Assembly (NCBI GenBank): GCA_015061955.1
Contig: SUVO01000005.1
Coordinates: 82,068-146,067, forward strand
Source of the DNA: Verrucomicrobiaceae bacterium
GTDB taxonomy: Bacteria > Verrucomicrobiota > Verrucomicrobiia > Opitutales > Intestinicryptomonadaceae
Length of the DNA stretch: 64,000 nucleotides
Direction: 5' to 3'
The translations under genes and the position numbers were made by a program. The notes beneath the pieces were generated by a model, which saw only the letters and a program-made list of their open reading frames with translations, ran no database searches and was not told where the DNA came from. Of this stretch, positions 1 to 8,277 are shown one piece after another; position 1 is the first letter of the stretch, and every line of letters starts with the position of its first letter.

Positions 1-1
1 C

Positions 2-715
2 AACGCCTTTACCAACACCATAAATTGTGCATTTGAAAAAGCAGAATCGGGCGATTTCTTAGTAACTGTGGGTATAAATCCTACATTTCCAGCAACTGGA
101 TTTGGATACATAAAACGTGGCGATGCTCAAAAATTATCTACTGGCGAATGCTTCAAAGTTGAACGTTTTTACGAAAAACCAAATTTAGAAAGAGCTAAAA
201 GTTATATAGAATCGGGCTGTTTCTCTTGGAATGCCGGAATTTTCATTTGGAAAACATCTTCTATAAACTCTGCAATACAACACAATGCCCCTAAAATTTC
301 CAAAACATTAGAAAACATAAAATTAGATATCTCTAATGGCATAGGAATCGACGAAGTTTTACAAAAGCATTATCCTAATATCGAAAAAATCAGCATTGAT
401 TTCTCGGTAATGGAACGTGCAAATAACGTATGGGTTGTTCCATCAAAATTTGATTGGGACGATGTTGGTTCGTGGAATGCAATAGAGCGCCATCTTCCAA
501 AAGATGAAAACGAATCGGTAGCTGTTGGCGAATATTACAGTCAAGATGCAAAATCTAATACAATTTTCGATGCAACAAAAAAGCGAGCTACCATTATTGC
601 AGGATTGAGAGATATTGTTGTTGTTCATACCGACGATGCAACACTTGTATGTTCAAAGGCAGACGCTGAAAAACTACGAGATTTAGTTAAATCATTACCA
701 CCAAAGTATCGATGA
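2..715 (+). CDS. manC: Mannose-1-phosphate guanylyltransferase, C-terminal part
   Basis: The reading frame is open from the first bases of the window, so the 5' end of the gene lies outside; a GTG at 68 is internal and not the true start. About 237 residues are visible. They contain the GFGYI stretch after a PATG segment and the WDDVGSW motif typical of nucleotidyltransferases that make GDP-mannose from mannose-1-phosphate and GTP. The end matches the short, single-domain form without a fused isomerase. It is the first visible gene of a plus-strand exopolysaccharide operon (DegT aminotransferase, exosortase, sugar transferase). GDP-mannose would feed polysaccharide assembly in the cytoplasm. 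A related sugar-1-phosphate nucleotidyltransferase of different specificity cannot be excluded. Confidence 0.85.
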   Translation, partial: NAFTNTINCAFEKAESGDFLVTVGINPTFPATGFGYIKRGDAQKLSTGECFKVERFYEKPNLERAKSYIESGCFSWNAGIFIWKTSSINSAIQHNAPKISKTLENIKLDISNGIGIDEVLQKHYPNIEKISIDFSVMERANNVWVVPSKFDWDDVGSWNAIERHLPKDENESVAVGEYYSQDAKSNTIFDATKKRATIIAGLRDIVVVHTDDATLVCSKADAEKLRDLVKSLPPKYR

Positions 716-789
716 CAAGTTTTGCTACAAAAATTAGGTTTGAAATAATATCATTTTAGTATTTATTAACGGATAACAAAAGTTTATTT

Positions 790-1965
790 ATGTTAGAAAA
801 TTTTAAAAAGTGGCCGCATTTTGATGATGACGACATTCAGGTTGTCGGAGATGTACTGCGTTCTGGCAAAATCAATCGTTGGACAGGCTCGAAGAATACA
901 GAATTTGAAGCAAAAATTTGCGAAAGTGTTGGTTGTAAATACGCAATAGCCTTAGCAAATGGATCATTAGCTTTAGAATTGGCATTAGTAGCTGGCGATA
1001 TAAAAGAAGGCGATGAAGTCATAACCACTTGCAGAACTTTTATGGCATCAGCAAGCTCAGCAGTTATGCGTGGAGCAATTCCAGTTGTTGCTGATGTTGA
1101 TTTAGATTCGCAAAACATCACAGCCGAAACCATCGAAAAATGTATAACATCTAAAACTAAAGCAATAATTGCAGTTCATCATGCAGGTTGGCCATGTGAT
1201 ATGGACTCGATAATGGCTTTAGCTAAAAAATACAATCTCTTTGTAATTGAAGACTGCGCTCAAGCGCATGGGGCAGTTTATAAAAATCGTCCAGTGGGAT
1301 CGATTGGTCATGTTGCAGCTTGGAGCTACTGCCAAGATAAAATCATAACCACTGGTGGTGAAGGTGGCGCCGTAACAACAAACGATGAAAATCTCTGGCG
1401 CAAGATGTGGGAATACAAAGACCATGGCAAAAGCTACGATGCTGTATTTAATCGTAAGCACCCCGATGGATTCCGTTGGTTGATAGAAAGTTTTGGCACA
1501 AATTGGCGTATGACAGAAATGCAAGCGGCCATAGGAATTCGTTGGTACGAAAAACTCCCACAATGGACTACAATTCGTAATCGAAATGCCCAAATTTATA
1601 CCGATACACTTGAAAAATTCCCATGTATTCGCTTAACACAACCATCAGAAAACATCACTCACGCATACTATAAGTATTACTGTTTTGTGCGTCCAGAAAT
1701 GTTGAAGGACGGTTGGAACAGAGATAGAATTGCATCAGAAATTTCAGCAAAAGGTGTTCCTTGTTTTTCTGGCTCTTGTTGGAATATATCAGAAGAGAAG
1801 TGTTTTAAAGATAAAGGTTGGAATAAATCGGAAGCAGATTTGCCAAATGCTTTTGCTTTAAAAGACACTTCTTTGATGTTGCTCGTTCATCCAACACTTG
1901 AAGAAGCCGATATAAAGCAAGCTTGCCAAATTATAACAGAAGTTTTAAAACAAGCCCAAAAATAA
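790..1965 (+). CDS. DegT/DnrJ/EryC1/StrS family sugar aminotransferase
   Basis: The 391-residue protein has the full length of the PLP-dependent DegT family, which aminates nucleotide-linked keto-sugars for surface glycans. The N-terminal half has the NGSLAL phosphate-binding segment and the EDCAQAHGA motif (D155 would contact the PLP nitrogen). The Schiff-base lysine is likely K184 in SYCQDK, just before the GGEGG motif. It lies 74 bp after the GDP-mannose gene and 9 bp before the EpsI-like gene, so it is probably co-transcribed with both. It may make an amino sugar such as a 4-amino-4,6-dideoxyhexose. The keto-sugar-forming dehydratase is not in view, so the substrate is unknown. Confidence 0.87.
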   Translation: MLENFKKWPHFDDDDIQVVGDVLRSGKINRWTGSKNTEFEAKICESVGCKYAIALANGSLALELALVAGDIKEGDEVITTCRTFMASASSAVMRGAIPVVADVDLDSQNITAETIEKCITSKTKAIIAVHHAGWPCDMDSIMALAKKYNLFVIEDCAQAHGAVYKNRPVGSIGHVAAWSYCQDKIITTGGEGGAVTTNDENLWRKMWEYKDHGKSYDAVFNRKHPDGFRWLIESFGTNWRMTEMQAAIGIRWYEKLPQWTTIRNRNAQIYTDTLEKFPCIRLTQPSENITHAYYKYYCFVRPEMLKDGWNRDRIASEISAKGVPCFSGSCWNISEEKCFKDKGWNKSEADLPNAFALKDTSLMLLVHPTLEEADIKQACQIITEVLKQAQK

Positions 1966-1974
1966 AATAACCTA

Positions 1975-2727
1975 ATGAAGAAGTTTTTTTCAGTAGTATC
2001 GTTCATCGTTGCATGTTTAGGTATTTTTTTTGTATTTACAGCCGAAAATAAATCTAAATTAATCTCAGAATCAACAGCAGTCGGATATTTAAAAACTCAA
2101 ATACCCGATAAATTTATGGGAGCAACATCTGTTGAAAAAGAATTGGGAGCCACTGAAGAAGTAGTACGCGCCACAGAAAAAATCTTAAATGTAAGCGATT
2201 ATCTAAATAGAGAATATACGCTTTCAAGTGGGAAAAAGCTAACCTTGTATATCTCTTACTGGGAACCAGCAAAAGAACCTATTGAATTTGCGACAACACA
2301 TACCCCAGATAGATGTTGGGTAAATAATGGTTGGGTTTGTAATGAGCAAACTCGTAGAACATCGGACATTCTTACAATTGAAAACAATATAAACAAAATT
2401 AAACCTGCTCGTTATGGCGAGTATACATTTTCCACCAATGATGGCATTTCAAAACCATATATCAGATATGTTTGGTTTTGGTTTATTGTAGATGGAAAAA
2501 TATATGAATTTACAAAACAGAATAAAGGAGTAAGTCCGTATTTGTGGTTAAAAAACACTCTTACATATATGAATCAAAAAGCACCTGAAATGTATTTTAT
2601 AAGAGTAGATAGCGACAAACCTCTTGATGAATTTCGCAAAAATGCAGAATTTCAGCAACTCTTGAAATACTTGGGAGATATGATTTTGTTTGAAGGCAAG
2701 AAAGGAAGAATTGGCGATGCAAAATAA
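1975..2727 (+). CDS. Exosortase-associated EpsI-like protein
   Basis: The 250-residue protein has one N-terminal membrane segment (about residues 4-22) followed by an exported domain. The domain has YISYW (92-96) and HTPDRCW (109-115), the hallmark of the EpsI/DUF3485 family found next to exosortases and in exopolysaccharide loci. EpsI domains occur either fused to the C-terminus of exosortase or as a separate gene; here it is separate and upstream. Its 3' end overlaps the exosortase start by 11 bp, which implies translational coupling. The molecular function of the family is not well established. A role with the exosortase at the outer face of the inner membrane is inferred from neighbourhood. 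Confidence 0.8.
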   Translation: MKKFFSVVSFIVACLGIFFVFTAENKSKLISESTAVGYLKTQIPDKFMGATSVEKELGATEEVVRATEKILNVSDYLNREYTLSSGKKLTLYISYWEPAKEPIEFATTHTPDRCWVNNGWVCNEQTRRTSDILTIENNINKIKPARYGEYTFSTNDGISKPYIRYVWFWFIVDGKIYEFTKQNKGVSPYLWLKNTLTYMNQKAPEMYFIRVDSDKPLDEFRKNAEFQQLLKYLGDMILFEGKKGRIGDAK

Positions 2728-3697
2728 TACCGGCAAATTTTCCATTATGAAATTACCCTTTACTTCAAAATTGATAGTAGTATCAATAATTTTAATGAAT
2801 ATAGCTGTATGTGTACTGCTTTCGCATACATGGGAAACGCGTTTAGATTATTCGTTTGGGTATCTAACTCCAATATTCGCATTATATATAATATACGATA
2901 GATTTCCACAAGCCCACATAATTTTATCTTCAAAATCAATACCAGATAACAAAACATTAACTTTGTTCTGTAATGGATTGTTTTCGTCAATATTAATATT
3001 CAGTTTAATCTTATTTACATTTTTCACTTTAGTTTACCACAACACAATAACATGGGGGGTTCCTGGATTTGGAACTGCATTTGGTTTTGTTTTTGCATCT
3101 ATTTCGTTGATTTACTTTTTTTCTGAAAATAATTTTAAAGGCGAAAAATTAGACATATATACAAGATTAAAATTTTTATCGTTATTTATATTCCCTTGCT
3201 TTATTTGGCTTGTATCTGCCCCCATTTTTAGCTCAACAGAAAAAGCAATAAGCTTGTTTTTGTTATCGAAAGTAGCAGCAGTAGTTGTTTCTGTAATGGA
3301 TTGGCTTGGTTTTGTTGTGAATTTACAAGGCAATACAATATCATTTCCTGGTGGAACCGTCGGTGTTGCTGACGCATGTAGTGGAATTCGTTCCTTAACA
3401 GCGTGTTTGTTTGCAGGAAGTTTTTTAGCTGCCGCATTGTTAAATAAACTTTGGAAAAAAATAATGCTTGTAATGTTATCGATGTTTTTTGCATTTTTGT
3501 TCAATCTTGTTAGAGCATTATTTTTAACATTGTGGGCGTATGAAAATGGCGCTGAATCTATCAGTGGATTTGTACACGATGCAGCAGGATACTTTGTATT
3601 GGGAATGACTGTTGTAGGATTGTTAATTTTTACTACCCTTTTTAACATAAATCCAATTCCACCCGAATATCGCAACAAGCAAGGAAATGAAAAATGA
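2717..3697 (+). CDS. Exosortase (transmembrane cysteine protease/transpeptidase)
   Basis: This is a polytopic membrane protein of 326 residues from the ATG at 2717. I prefer that start over an upstream TTG at 2690 because GGAAG lies about 8 bases before it. The exosortase catalytic triad is visible: Cys221 in GVADACSGIRS, Arg266 in NLVRAL and His287 in FVHDAAGY, each within or next to a membrane helix. Exosortases cleave and process PEP-CTERM-type C-terminal signals, or in some loci serve exopolysaccharide export. No PEP-CTERM protein is visible in this window, so the substrate is elsewhere or the enzyme serves the glycan pathway. It overlaps the EpsI-like gene by 11 bp and the sugar transferase by 4 bp. 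Confidence 0.9.
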   Translation: MQNNTGKFSIMKLPFTSKLIVVSIILMNIAVCVLLSHTWETRLDYSFGYLTPIFALYIIYDRFPQAHIILSSKSIPDNKTLTLFCNGLFSSILIFSLILFTFFTLVYHNTITWGVPGFGTAFGFVFASISLIYFFSENNFKGEKLDIYTRLKFLSLFIFPCFIWLVSAPIFSSTEKAISLFLLSKVAAVVVSVMDWLGFVVNLQGNTISFPGGTVGVADACSGIRSLTACLFAGSFLAAALLNKLWKKIMLVMLSMFFAFLFNLVRALFLTLWAYENGAESISGFVHDAAGYFVLGMTVVGLLIFTTLFNINPIPPEYRNKQGNEK

Positions 3698-4317
3698 AAT
3701 TGTATGCAACTTTCTTTAAGCGAATTATAGATTTTCTCGGAGCTTTATTTTTAATTATATTACTACTGCCTGTATATATAATATGCTATATTCTTATAAG
3801 AATAAACATGGGATCCCCAGTATTGTTTACCCAAGATCGACCAGGAAAAAACGAAAAGATTTTTAAGATATACAAATTCAGAAGTATGAATTCTGCTACT
3901 GATGAAAATGGAAATCTACTTCCAGATAAAGATAGAGTCACAAAATTAGGCTTATTCTTGCGAAAAACATCATTAGATGAAATCCCTCAATTCTTCAATA
4001 TTCTAAAAGGCGATATGTCATTTATTGGACCAAGGCCATTATTGCCAAGATACTTGCCATTCTATACAACACGCGAAAAATTAAGACATACTATACGACC
4101 TGGTATTACCGGATTAGCCCAAGTTAATGGAAGAAATAATCTTACTTGGAATGAAAAATTGGAATTTGACACACAATATGTAGAGCGTCTATCGTTTTTT
4201 TTGGATATAAAAATTATATTTACAACAATCGTAAAAGTACTCAAACGAAGCGACATAAAGACAGACGGACAAGATCCGTTTTTAGATGAAGAACGCCAAA
4301 ACAAAGACATATTATGA
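3694..4317 (+). CDS. PglC/WcaJ-type undecaprenyl-phosphate phosphosugar transferase
   Basis: At 207 residues this is the small monotopic form of the bacterial sugar transferase family, with one hydrophobic N-terminal segment (about residues 10-32) and the catalytic core only. Family motifs are present: KIYKFRSM, LRKTSLDEIPQF with the catalytic-type Asp-Glu pair, the FIGPRPLLP stretch and the PGITGLAQVNGR segment. The family transfers a phospho-sugar from a UDP-sugar to undecaprenyl phosphate at the inner membrane, starting repeat-unit assembly. The gene overlaps the exosortase gene and the ATP-grasp gene by 4 bp each, so translation is coupled. The exact sugar is not readable from sequence. 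Confidence 0.9.
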   Translation: MKLYATFFKRIIDFLGALFLIILLLPVYIICYILIRINMGSPVLFTQDRPGKNEKIFKIYKFRSMNSATDENGNLLPDKDRVTKLGLFLRKTSLDEIPQFFNILKGDMSFIGPRPLLPRYLPFYTTREKLRHTIRPGITGLAQVNGRNNLTWNEKLEFDTQYVERLSFFLDIKIIFTTIVKVLKRSDIKTDGQDPFLDEERQNKDIL

Positions 4318-5249
4318 ATATATTAATTACATCATCGGGACGCAGAGTAGAACTTGTTCAACTTACAAAGGAATGCGTAAAAAAATATAACGGACAAGTT
4401 ATAGCTGCCGATGCTTCTAATGATGCGCCAACAGCTAAATTTTGTGATATATTTAAACAAATACCAAAAATATCTTCTCCCGATTTCATTCCTTCGCTAT
4501 TAAAAATATGCAAAGAATACAAAATTGATATTCTTATTCCAACAATCGATACCGAATTAAAAACTATCGCAGAAAATGTTGAAAAGTTTTCAGCAATAGG
4601 AGTTTTAGTTAACATATCCTCTTACTCTGTAATTGAAATATGTAGAAATAAGATTAACACCCAACGTTTTTTTGAAGAAAATAATATACTTGCGCCATCA
4701 TTTATATCACCAAACATTTCCTCTGAAAATATAAAATATCCTGTATTTATAAAGCCATTAGACGGATCATCAAGTATTAACGCGTTTAAAGTAAATACAG
4801 CAAAACAACTTGATTTCTTTAGAAGTTACGTTCCCAATCCAATAGTACAAGAAATGATAATTGGTGAAGAATATACAGTTGATGTATTCTGTGATTTCAA
4901 TTCCACCCCTATTACAATTGTACCTCGTAGAAGATTAGCTGTTCGTTCTGGAGAAATCCTCAAAGGTAAAACAACTCGTGATTATGCTATAATAAAAGCT
5001 TCAATCGACTTAGTTGAAAAACTAAAACCATTTGGTCATATAACTTTACAATGTATAAAAAATGATACTGGTATATATTTTATAGAAATAAATCCTCGAT
5101 TTGGGGGAGGCGCACCTATGTCTATCGTAGCAGGAGCAAATTCTATAGAAAATCTCATAAAACTAAAAAAAGGTGAAAAATTGTCCTACAATGAAGATTG
5201 GAAAGATAATATAATCTTTTCAAGATTTGATAACTCGGTTATAATCTGA
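4314..5249 (+). CDS. ATP-grasp domain protein (carbamoyl-phosphate synthase large-subunit-like)
   Basis: The 311-residue protein begins with a pre-ATP-grasp Rossmann-like segment (MNILITSSGRRVELV). It then has an ATP-grasp fold with VFIKPLDGSSS as the nucleotide-binding lysine loop and FIEINPRFGGGAP as the metal-binding Glu-Asn end. Enzymes of this type ligate a carboxylate to an amine or similar nucleophile through an acyl phosphate. Stand-alone copies are common in polysaccharide clusters, where they are thought to attach amino acids or similar groups to sugars. The ATG overlaps the TGA of the sugar transferase. The HAD gene follows directly (TGATG junction), and this pair often travels together. 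The actual substrate is unknown. Confidence 0.78.
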   Translation: MNILITSSGRRVELVQLTKECVKKYNGQVIAADASNDAPTAKFCDIFKQIPKISSPDFIPSLLKICKEYKIDILIPTIDTELKTIAENVEKFSAIGVLVNISSYSVIEICRNKINTQRFFEENNILAPSFISPNISSENIKYPVFIKPLDGSSSINAFKVNTAKQLDFFRSYVPNPIVQEMIIGEEYTVDVFCDFNSTPITIVPRRRLAVRSGEILKGKTTRDYAIIKASIDLVEKLKPFGHITLQCIKNDTGIYFIEINPRFGGGAPMSIVAGANSIENLIKLKKGEKLSYNEDWKDNIIFSRFDNSVII

Positions 5250-5929
5250 TGATAAAACTAATAGTTTGCGATTTTGACGATACTCTTGCCTTGGAATACG
5301 ATTTTATAGCAAGTGGATATAGAGTTTGCTCTAATTATATTGCAAGCAAAATACAATCTTATTCAAATACAGAAATAGAAGGATTTTTTTGGGAGGCATT
5401 TAAACAATCACCCAAAAATGTATTCAATAGAGTATTACAACAATTAGGCTTAGATAACGACACAGATTTGTTAAATCAACTAATAAATCTTTATAGATAT
5501 CACACACCACTATTATCGTATCAATCTGATGTATCGGAATTTATAAATGAAATAAAAAGACGCAACATCCACTCTGCTATAATTACCGATGGCAATGCCA
5601 AAACACAATTAAACAAATTAAAAGAAACTGGAGCTTTTAATGATTTTGAAAAAATCATAATAACTTCGGAATGGTCAGCTAATTGGACAAAACCATCTAC
5701 ACTGCCCTTTACATATCTAAAAAACTACTTCGATGTTGATTTTACAGAAATGCTTTATATCGGAGATAATCCTAAAAAAGATTTCGCTGCAAAAGCTAAT
5801 ATTCCAATTTATACAGCAAGAATTATCCGACCTAAAGCAATTTATACCAATGCCGAGTATTTAAAAGAAATTCGGGAAGATTTTACAATAAAAAATCTCC
5901 CCGAAATATTCAATCTTAACTTATTTTAA
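5249..5929 (+). CDS. HAD-superfamily hydrolase
   Basis: The 226-residue protein starts with the HAD motif I DFDDT (D8 nucleophile, D10 acid/base). It has a helical cap, ITDG as motif II, a lysine at KPS consistent with motif III, and YIGDNPKKDF as motif IV. These are soluble phosphatases of small phosphorylated metabolites. The start codon shares its A with the stop of the ATP-grasp gene, so the two are translationally coupled and probably act in one step sequence. The 3' end overlaps the convergent LicD gene by 4 bp, with no terminator between the operons. Specificity cannot be assigned. Confidence 0.82.
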   Translation: MIKLIVCDFDDTLALEYDFIASGYRVCSNYIASKIQSYSNTEIEGFFWEAFKQSPKNVFNRVLQQLGLDNDTDLLNQLINLYRYHTPLLSYQSDVSEFINEIKRRNIHSAIITDGNAKTQLNKLKETGAFNDFEKIIITSEWSANWTKPSTLPFTYLKNYFDVDFTEMLYIGDNPKKDFAAKANIPIYTARIIRPKAIYTNAEYLKEIREDFTIKNLPEIFNLNLF

Positions 5930-6714
5930 ATTTTCTCGCCAGGATAGAATATTACTTTTTTACCAAAAATATCCTTATCGCCAATATGTTTCTTTTTTGG
6001 AAGAGTATGATAATTTCCAAAACGCGCACGCAAATACATATCAACATTTGCGGGTGCTAAAAATTTTTCATTTTCAAAAGTTATTTCAGATAATGGGAAC
6101 ATAATTTCATTTGGAATAGAACGCATATCATCTCTAAACATGTAAGTTACCATTCGCATTTTTATTCTATCATCAAATTCATCGTATATAAAAATATCAA
6201 TTAATACATCTTTATATATAAAATGAGCCATTTGATTGTCGTAAATCATTTCTATATAGCAATTAGGTAGTTCACCTTTATCAAAGAGTAATTTTAATTT
6301 TTCAAATTCAGACGACACCATAGACACATCTGCATCATCATCCCAAGGAATAAAACCACCATGTCTTTTAGCCCCCAATAATGTACCATAATCAAGCCAA
6401 TACGATATGCTATGTTTACGACAACATTCATTAAACTTTGAAAGTGTTGCAAAAAGAGATTGTTGAAATTCAGCTCTTGCACCAACAGCTTTATTTGCTT
6501 TAGATGCCTCAATAAAATAATCCATCAACAAATCAATTTTGAAATTCAAATCTTCAACTCGACTTTCAATATCTTTCAAACGTTGAGACTTTGATTTTGA
6601 TGGTTTTGTCCATTCTTTGAGCATAGAAATGGTTTTACCCGATATACCCAGCTTATTTACAAATCCACGAATCCACTTTATTCGGCTCAATTTATTTATA
6701 AGATTACCTATCAT
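5926..6714 (-). CDS. LicD family phosphotransferase
   Basis: The 262-residue protein has a basic N-terminal region followed by the LicD core. The core shows LDYGTLLGAKRHGG and IPWDDDADVSM, where D125-D127 are the metal-binding acidic residues of this nucleotidyltransferase fold. LicD proteins move a phosphorylated alcohol (phosphocholine and, by analogy, other phospho-amino alcohols, phosphonates or ribitol phosphate) from a CDP-activated donor to a glycan. It is the last gene of a minus-strand operon and overlaps the cytidylyltransferase by 4 bp. That partner is exactly the enzyme expected to supply its CDP donor. The transferred group is not proven. Confidence 0.85.
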   Translation of the reverse strand: MIGNLINKLSRIKWIRGFVNKLGISGKTISMLKEWTKPSKSKSQRLKDIESRVEDLNFKIDLLMDYFIEASKANKAVGARAEFQQSLFATLSKFNECCRKHSISYWLDYGTLLGAKRHGGFIPWDDDADVSMVSSEFEKLKLLFDKGELPNCYIEMIYDNQMAHFIYKDVLIDIFIYDEFDDRIKMRMVTYMFRDDMRSIPNEIMFPLSEITFENEKFLAPANVDMYLRARFGNYHTLPKKKHIGDKDIFGKKVIFYPGEKI

Positions 6715-7190
6715 TTTTTTGTTTTTTTGTTTTTCTTAAATTGAATATCTACGGGAAAATGATTATCGGTCTTAGCCTTTATATTTTCAAAGTTTTGATA
6801 AATACGCTTCTTTAGGCTCGAAGAACTTATACCATCGCCATAAGGGAAATATACAACACTTACACCAAGCTCTTCAAGATAATCGTACTTGCCAACCCAG
6901 TCATCGCCAACAACAAAAACATCGAACTTCAATTTCTTTACTTTATCGGTATGATCAAGCGATTTTTGTGGAATTACAACATCTGGACCTTTAATTGCTT
7001 TCATCAACGCGATACGTTCTTCAAACGGTATTATAGGTTGCGATTTATACGAGGCGACCAACTCATCGGTATTAACCCCAACAATCAATATATCGCCTAA
7101 TGAACGTGCATAGTTAATCATCTTTAAATGATTGATATGCAACATATCAAAGGTTCCCGATGTATACACTACTGTTTTATTAGCTATCAT
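6711..7190 (-). CDS. Glycerol-3-phosphate-type cytidylyltransferase
   Basis: The 159-residue protein is a compact cytidylyltransferase of the TagD/ECT/CCT superfamily. It has HINH (H18 and H21, the HxGH signature with Asn for Gly) after the FDMLH segment, VGVNTDELV, and GISSSSLKKRI at about 130-140, equivalent to the family's RTxGISTT motif. It would activate a phosphorylated alcohol, amino alcohol or phosphonate as its CDP derivative. The LicD gene overlaps it by 4 bp downstream and the class V aminotransferase lies 4 bp upstream. Together they suggest CDP activation of an aminated phosphorylated precursor. Glycerol-3-phosphate is the default family substrate, but the aminotransferase partner argues for an amine-bearing one. 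Confidence 0.85.
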   Translation of the reverse strand: MIANKTVVYTSGTFDMLHINHLKMINYARSLGDILIVGVNTDELVASYKSQPIIPFEERIALMKAIKGPDVVIPQKSLDHTDKVKKLKFDVFVVGDDWVGKYDYLEELGVSVVYFPYGDGISSSSLKKRIYQNFENIKAKTDNHFPVDIQFKKNKKTKK

Positions 7191-7194
7191 ACTT

Positions 7195-8277
7195 TTAACT
7201 ATTTTTTATACGATTTATACAAACTGAAATTTTTTCAATCAAAAAATCAAAATCTTCAAATGTAGTATTTCCGATATGAGCTATACGTAAAATTTTAGAA
7301 GCCAATCTACCCCCACATGGATTGACATATATACCGAAATCATTCTTTAACATTTTAAATATTTCGTAAGCATCAATATCATCAAAATACATAGGTGTTA
7401 ACATATTTGAAAGCGAATATGAATCAACATAACTTAATCCAGCTTCTTTTATTTTTTTTCTAAAATATTCACACTTATCTTTCACAAATTTAAGTCTATT
7501 ATTTATACCACCTTCAAGCTGAATTAAATTTATCATATCTTGCAGTTCATAAGCAATACAAACTGTTGGTGTAAATGGAGTCTGACCTCGTAAATTATTT
7601 TGAAAGTAATCACGAAAATCAAAATATGCAAAAGTCGGATTTGAATGCAGTTGGACTCGTTGCTTCATTCTTTCGCTTAAAACAACCATTGACATTCCAG
7701 GCGATAAGCACAATCCTTTTTGAGAACTTACAATAGCAACATCCATACCATTTTCTTGCATATCGAAATTATCTGCCAAAAAAGAGCTTATTGCATCTAC
7801 AATAAAATACATGTTCTTCTTTTTGCAGAAATCTGCTAACATTTTTACCGGATATAACTGCCCCGTAGAAGTTTCATGTATATTTACTAACAAAGCTGTA
7901 TATTCATTATTGAATACTGCATTCAGATGTTCTTGCGTAAGAGACTCATTCCAATCCAAATCAATAGAATCAAATGTAATAGAATGTTTATGAAGTAATT
8001 CGCAAAAGCGTTTCCCAAATGTACCACCATTTATTACCAAACATTTATCTGTTGCAAGCAAACAATTATCAACAACAGCTTCCATAGCACCAGTTCCAGA
8101 TGAAGCCAAATTCACAACTTCAGACAAATCAGATGCATTCATCATTTTCTTCAGATTCAAAGAATTCGATAACATTACGTCAGAAAACTCTTCTGTTCGA
8201 AAGTAAGGAAATCCTTTTAATCTAATTTCAGCAGTCGATGGATACGATTGAACTGGACCTACAGTAAATATTTTCAT
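7195..8277 (-). CDS. Class V aminotransferase (2-aminoethylphosphonate/alanine-glyoxylate transaminase-like)
   Basis: The 360-residue PLP enzyme has fold type I class V features: the SSGTGAMEAV phosphate loop, VNIHETSTGQ, VDAISSFLAD with the PLP-binding Asp, and SSQKGL with the Schiff-base lysine K187. The family includes 2-aminoethylphosphonate-pyruvate, alanine-glyoxylate and serine-glyoxylate transaminases. In this operon, with a cytidylyltransferase and LicD, the enzyme most likely makes a small amino-phosphate or amino-phosphonate (for example 2-aminoethylphosphonate or serinol phosphate). PepM and phosphonopyruvate decarboxylase, needed to make aminoethylphosphonate de novo, are not in view. 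It overlaps the upstream GNAT gene by 4 bp. Confidence 0.8.
   Translation of the reverse strand: MKIFTVGPVQSYPSTAEIRLKGFPYFRTEEFSDVMLSNSLNLKKMMNASDLSEVVNLASSGTGAMEAVVDNCLLATDKCLVINGGTFGKRFCELLHKHSITFDSIDLDWNESLTQEHLNAVFNNEYTALLVNIHETSTGQLYPVKMLADFCKKKNMYFIVDAISSFLADNFDMQENGMDVAIVSSQKGLCLSPGMSMVVLSERMKQRVQLHSNPTFAYFDFRDYFQNNLRGQTPFTPTVCIAYELQDMINLIQLEGGINNRLKFVKDKCEYFRKKIKEAGLSYVDSYSLSNMLTPMYFDDIDAYEIFKMLKNDFGIYVNPCGGRLASKILRIAHIGNTTFEDFDFLIEKISVCINRIKNS

Noticed and set aside
3112..3678. Long minus-strand frame of 188 codons opposite the exosortase gene
   Set aside because: The plus-strand frame carries the complete exosortase catalytic triad and is coupled to its neighbours; the opposite frame is a shadow with low-complexity N- and T-rich sequence.
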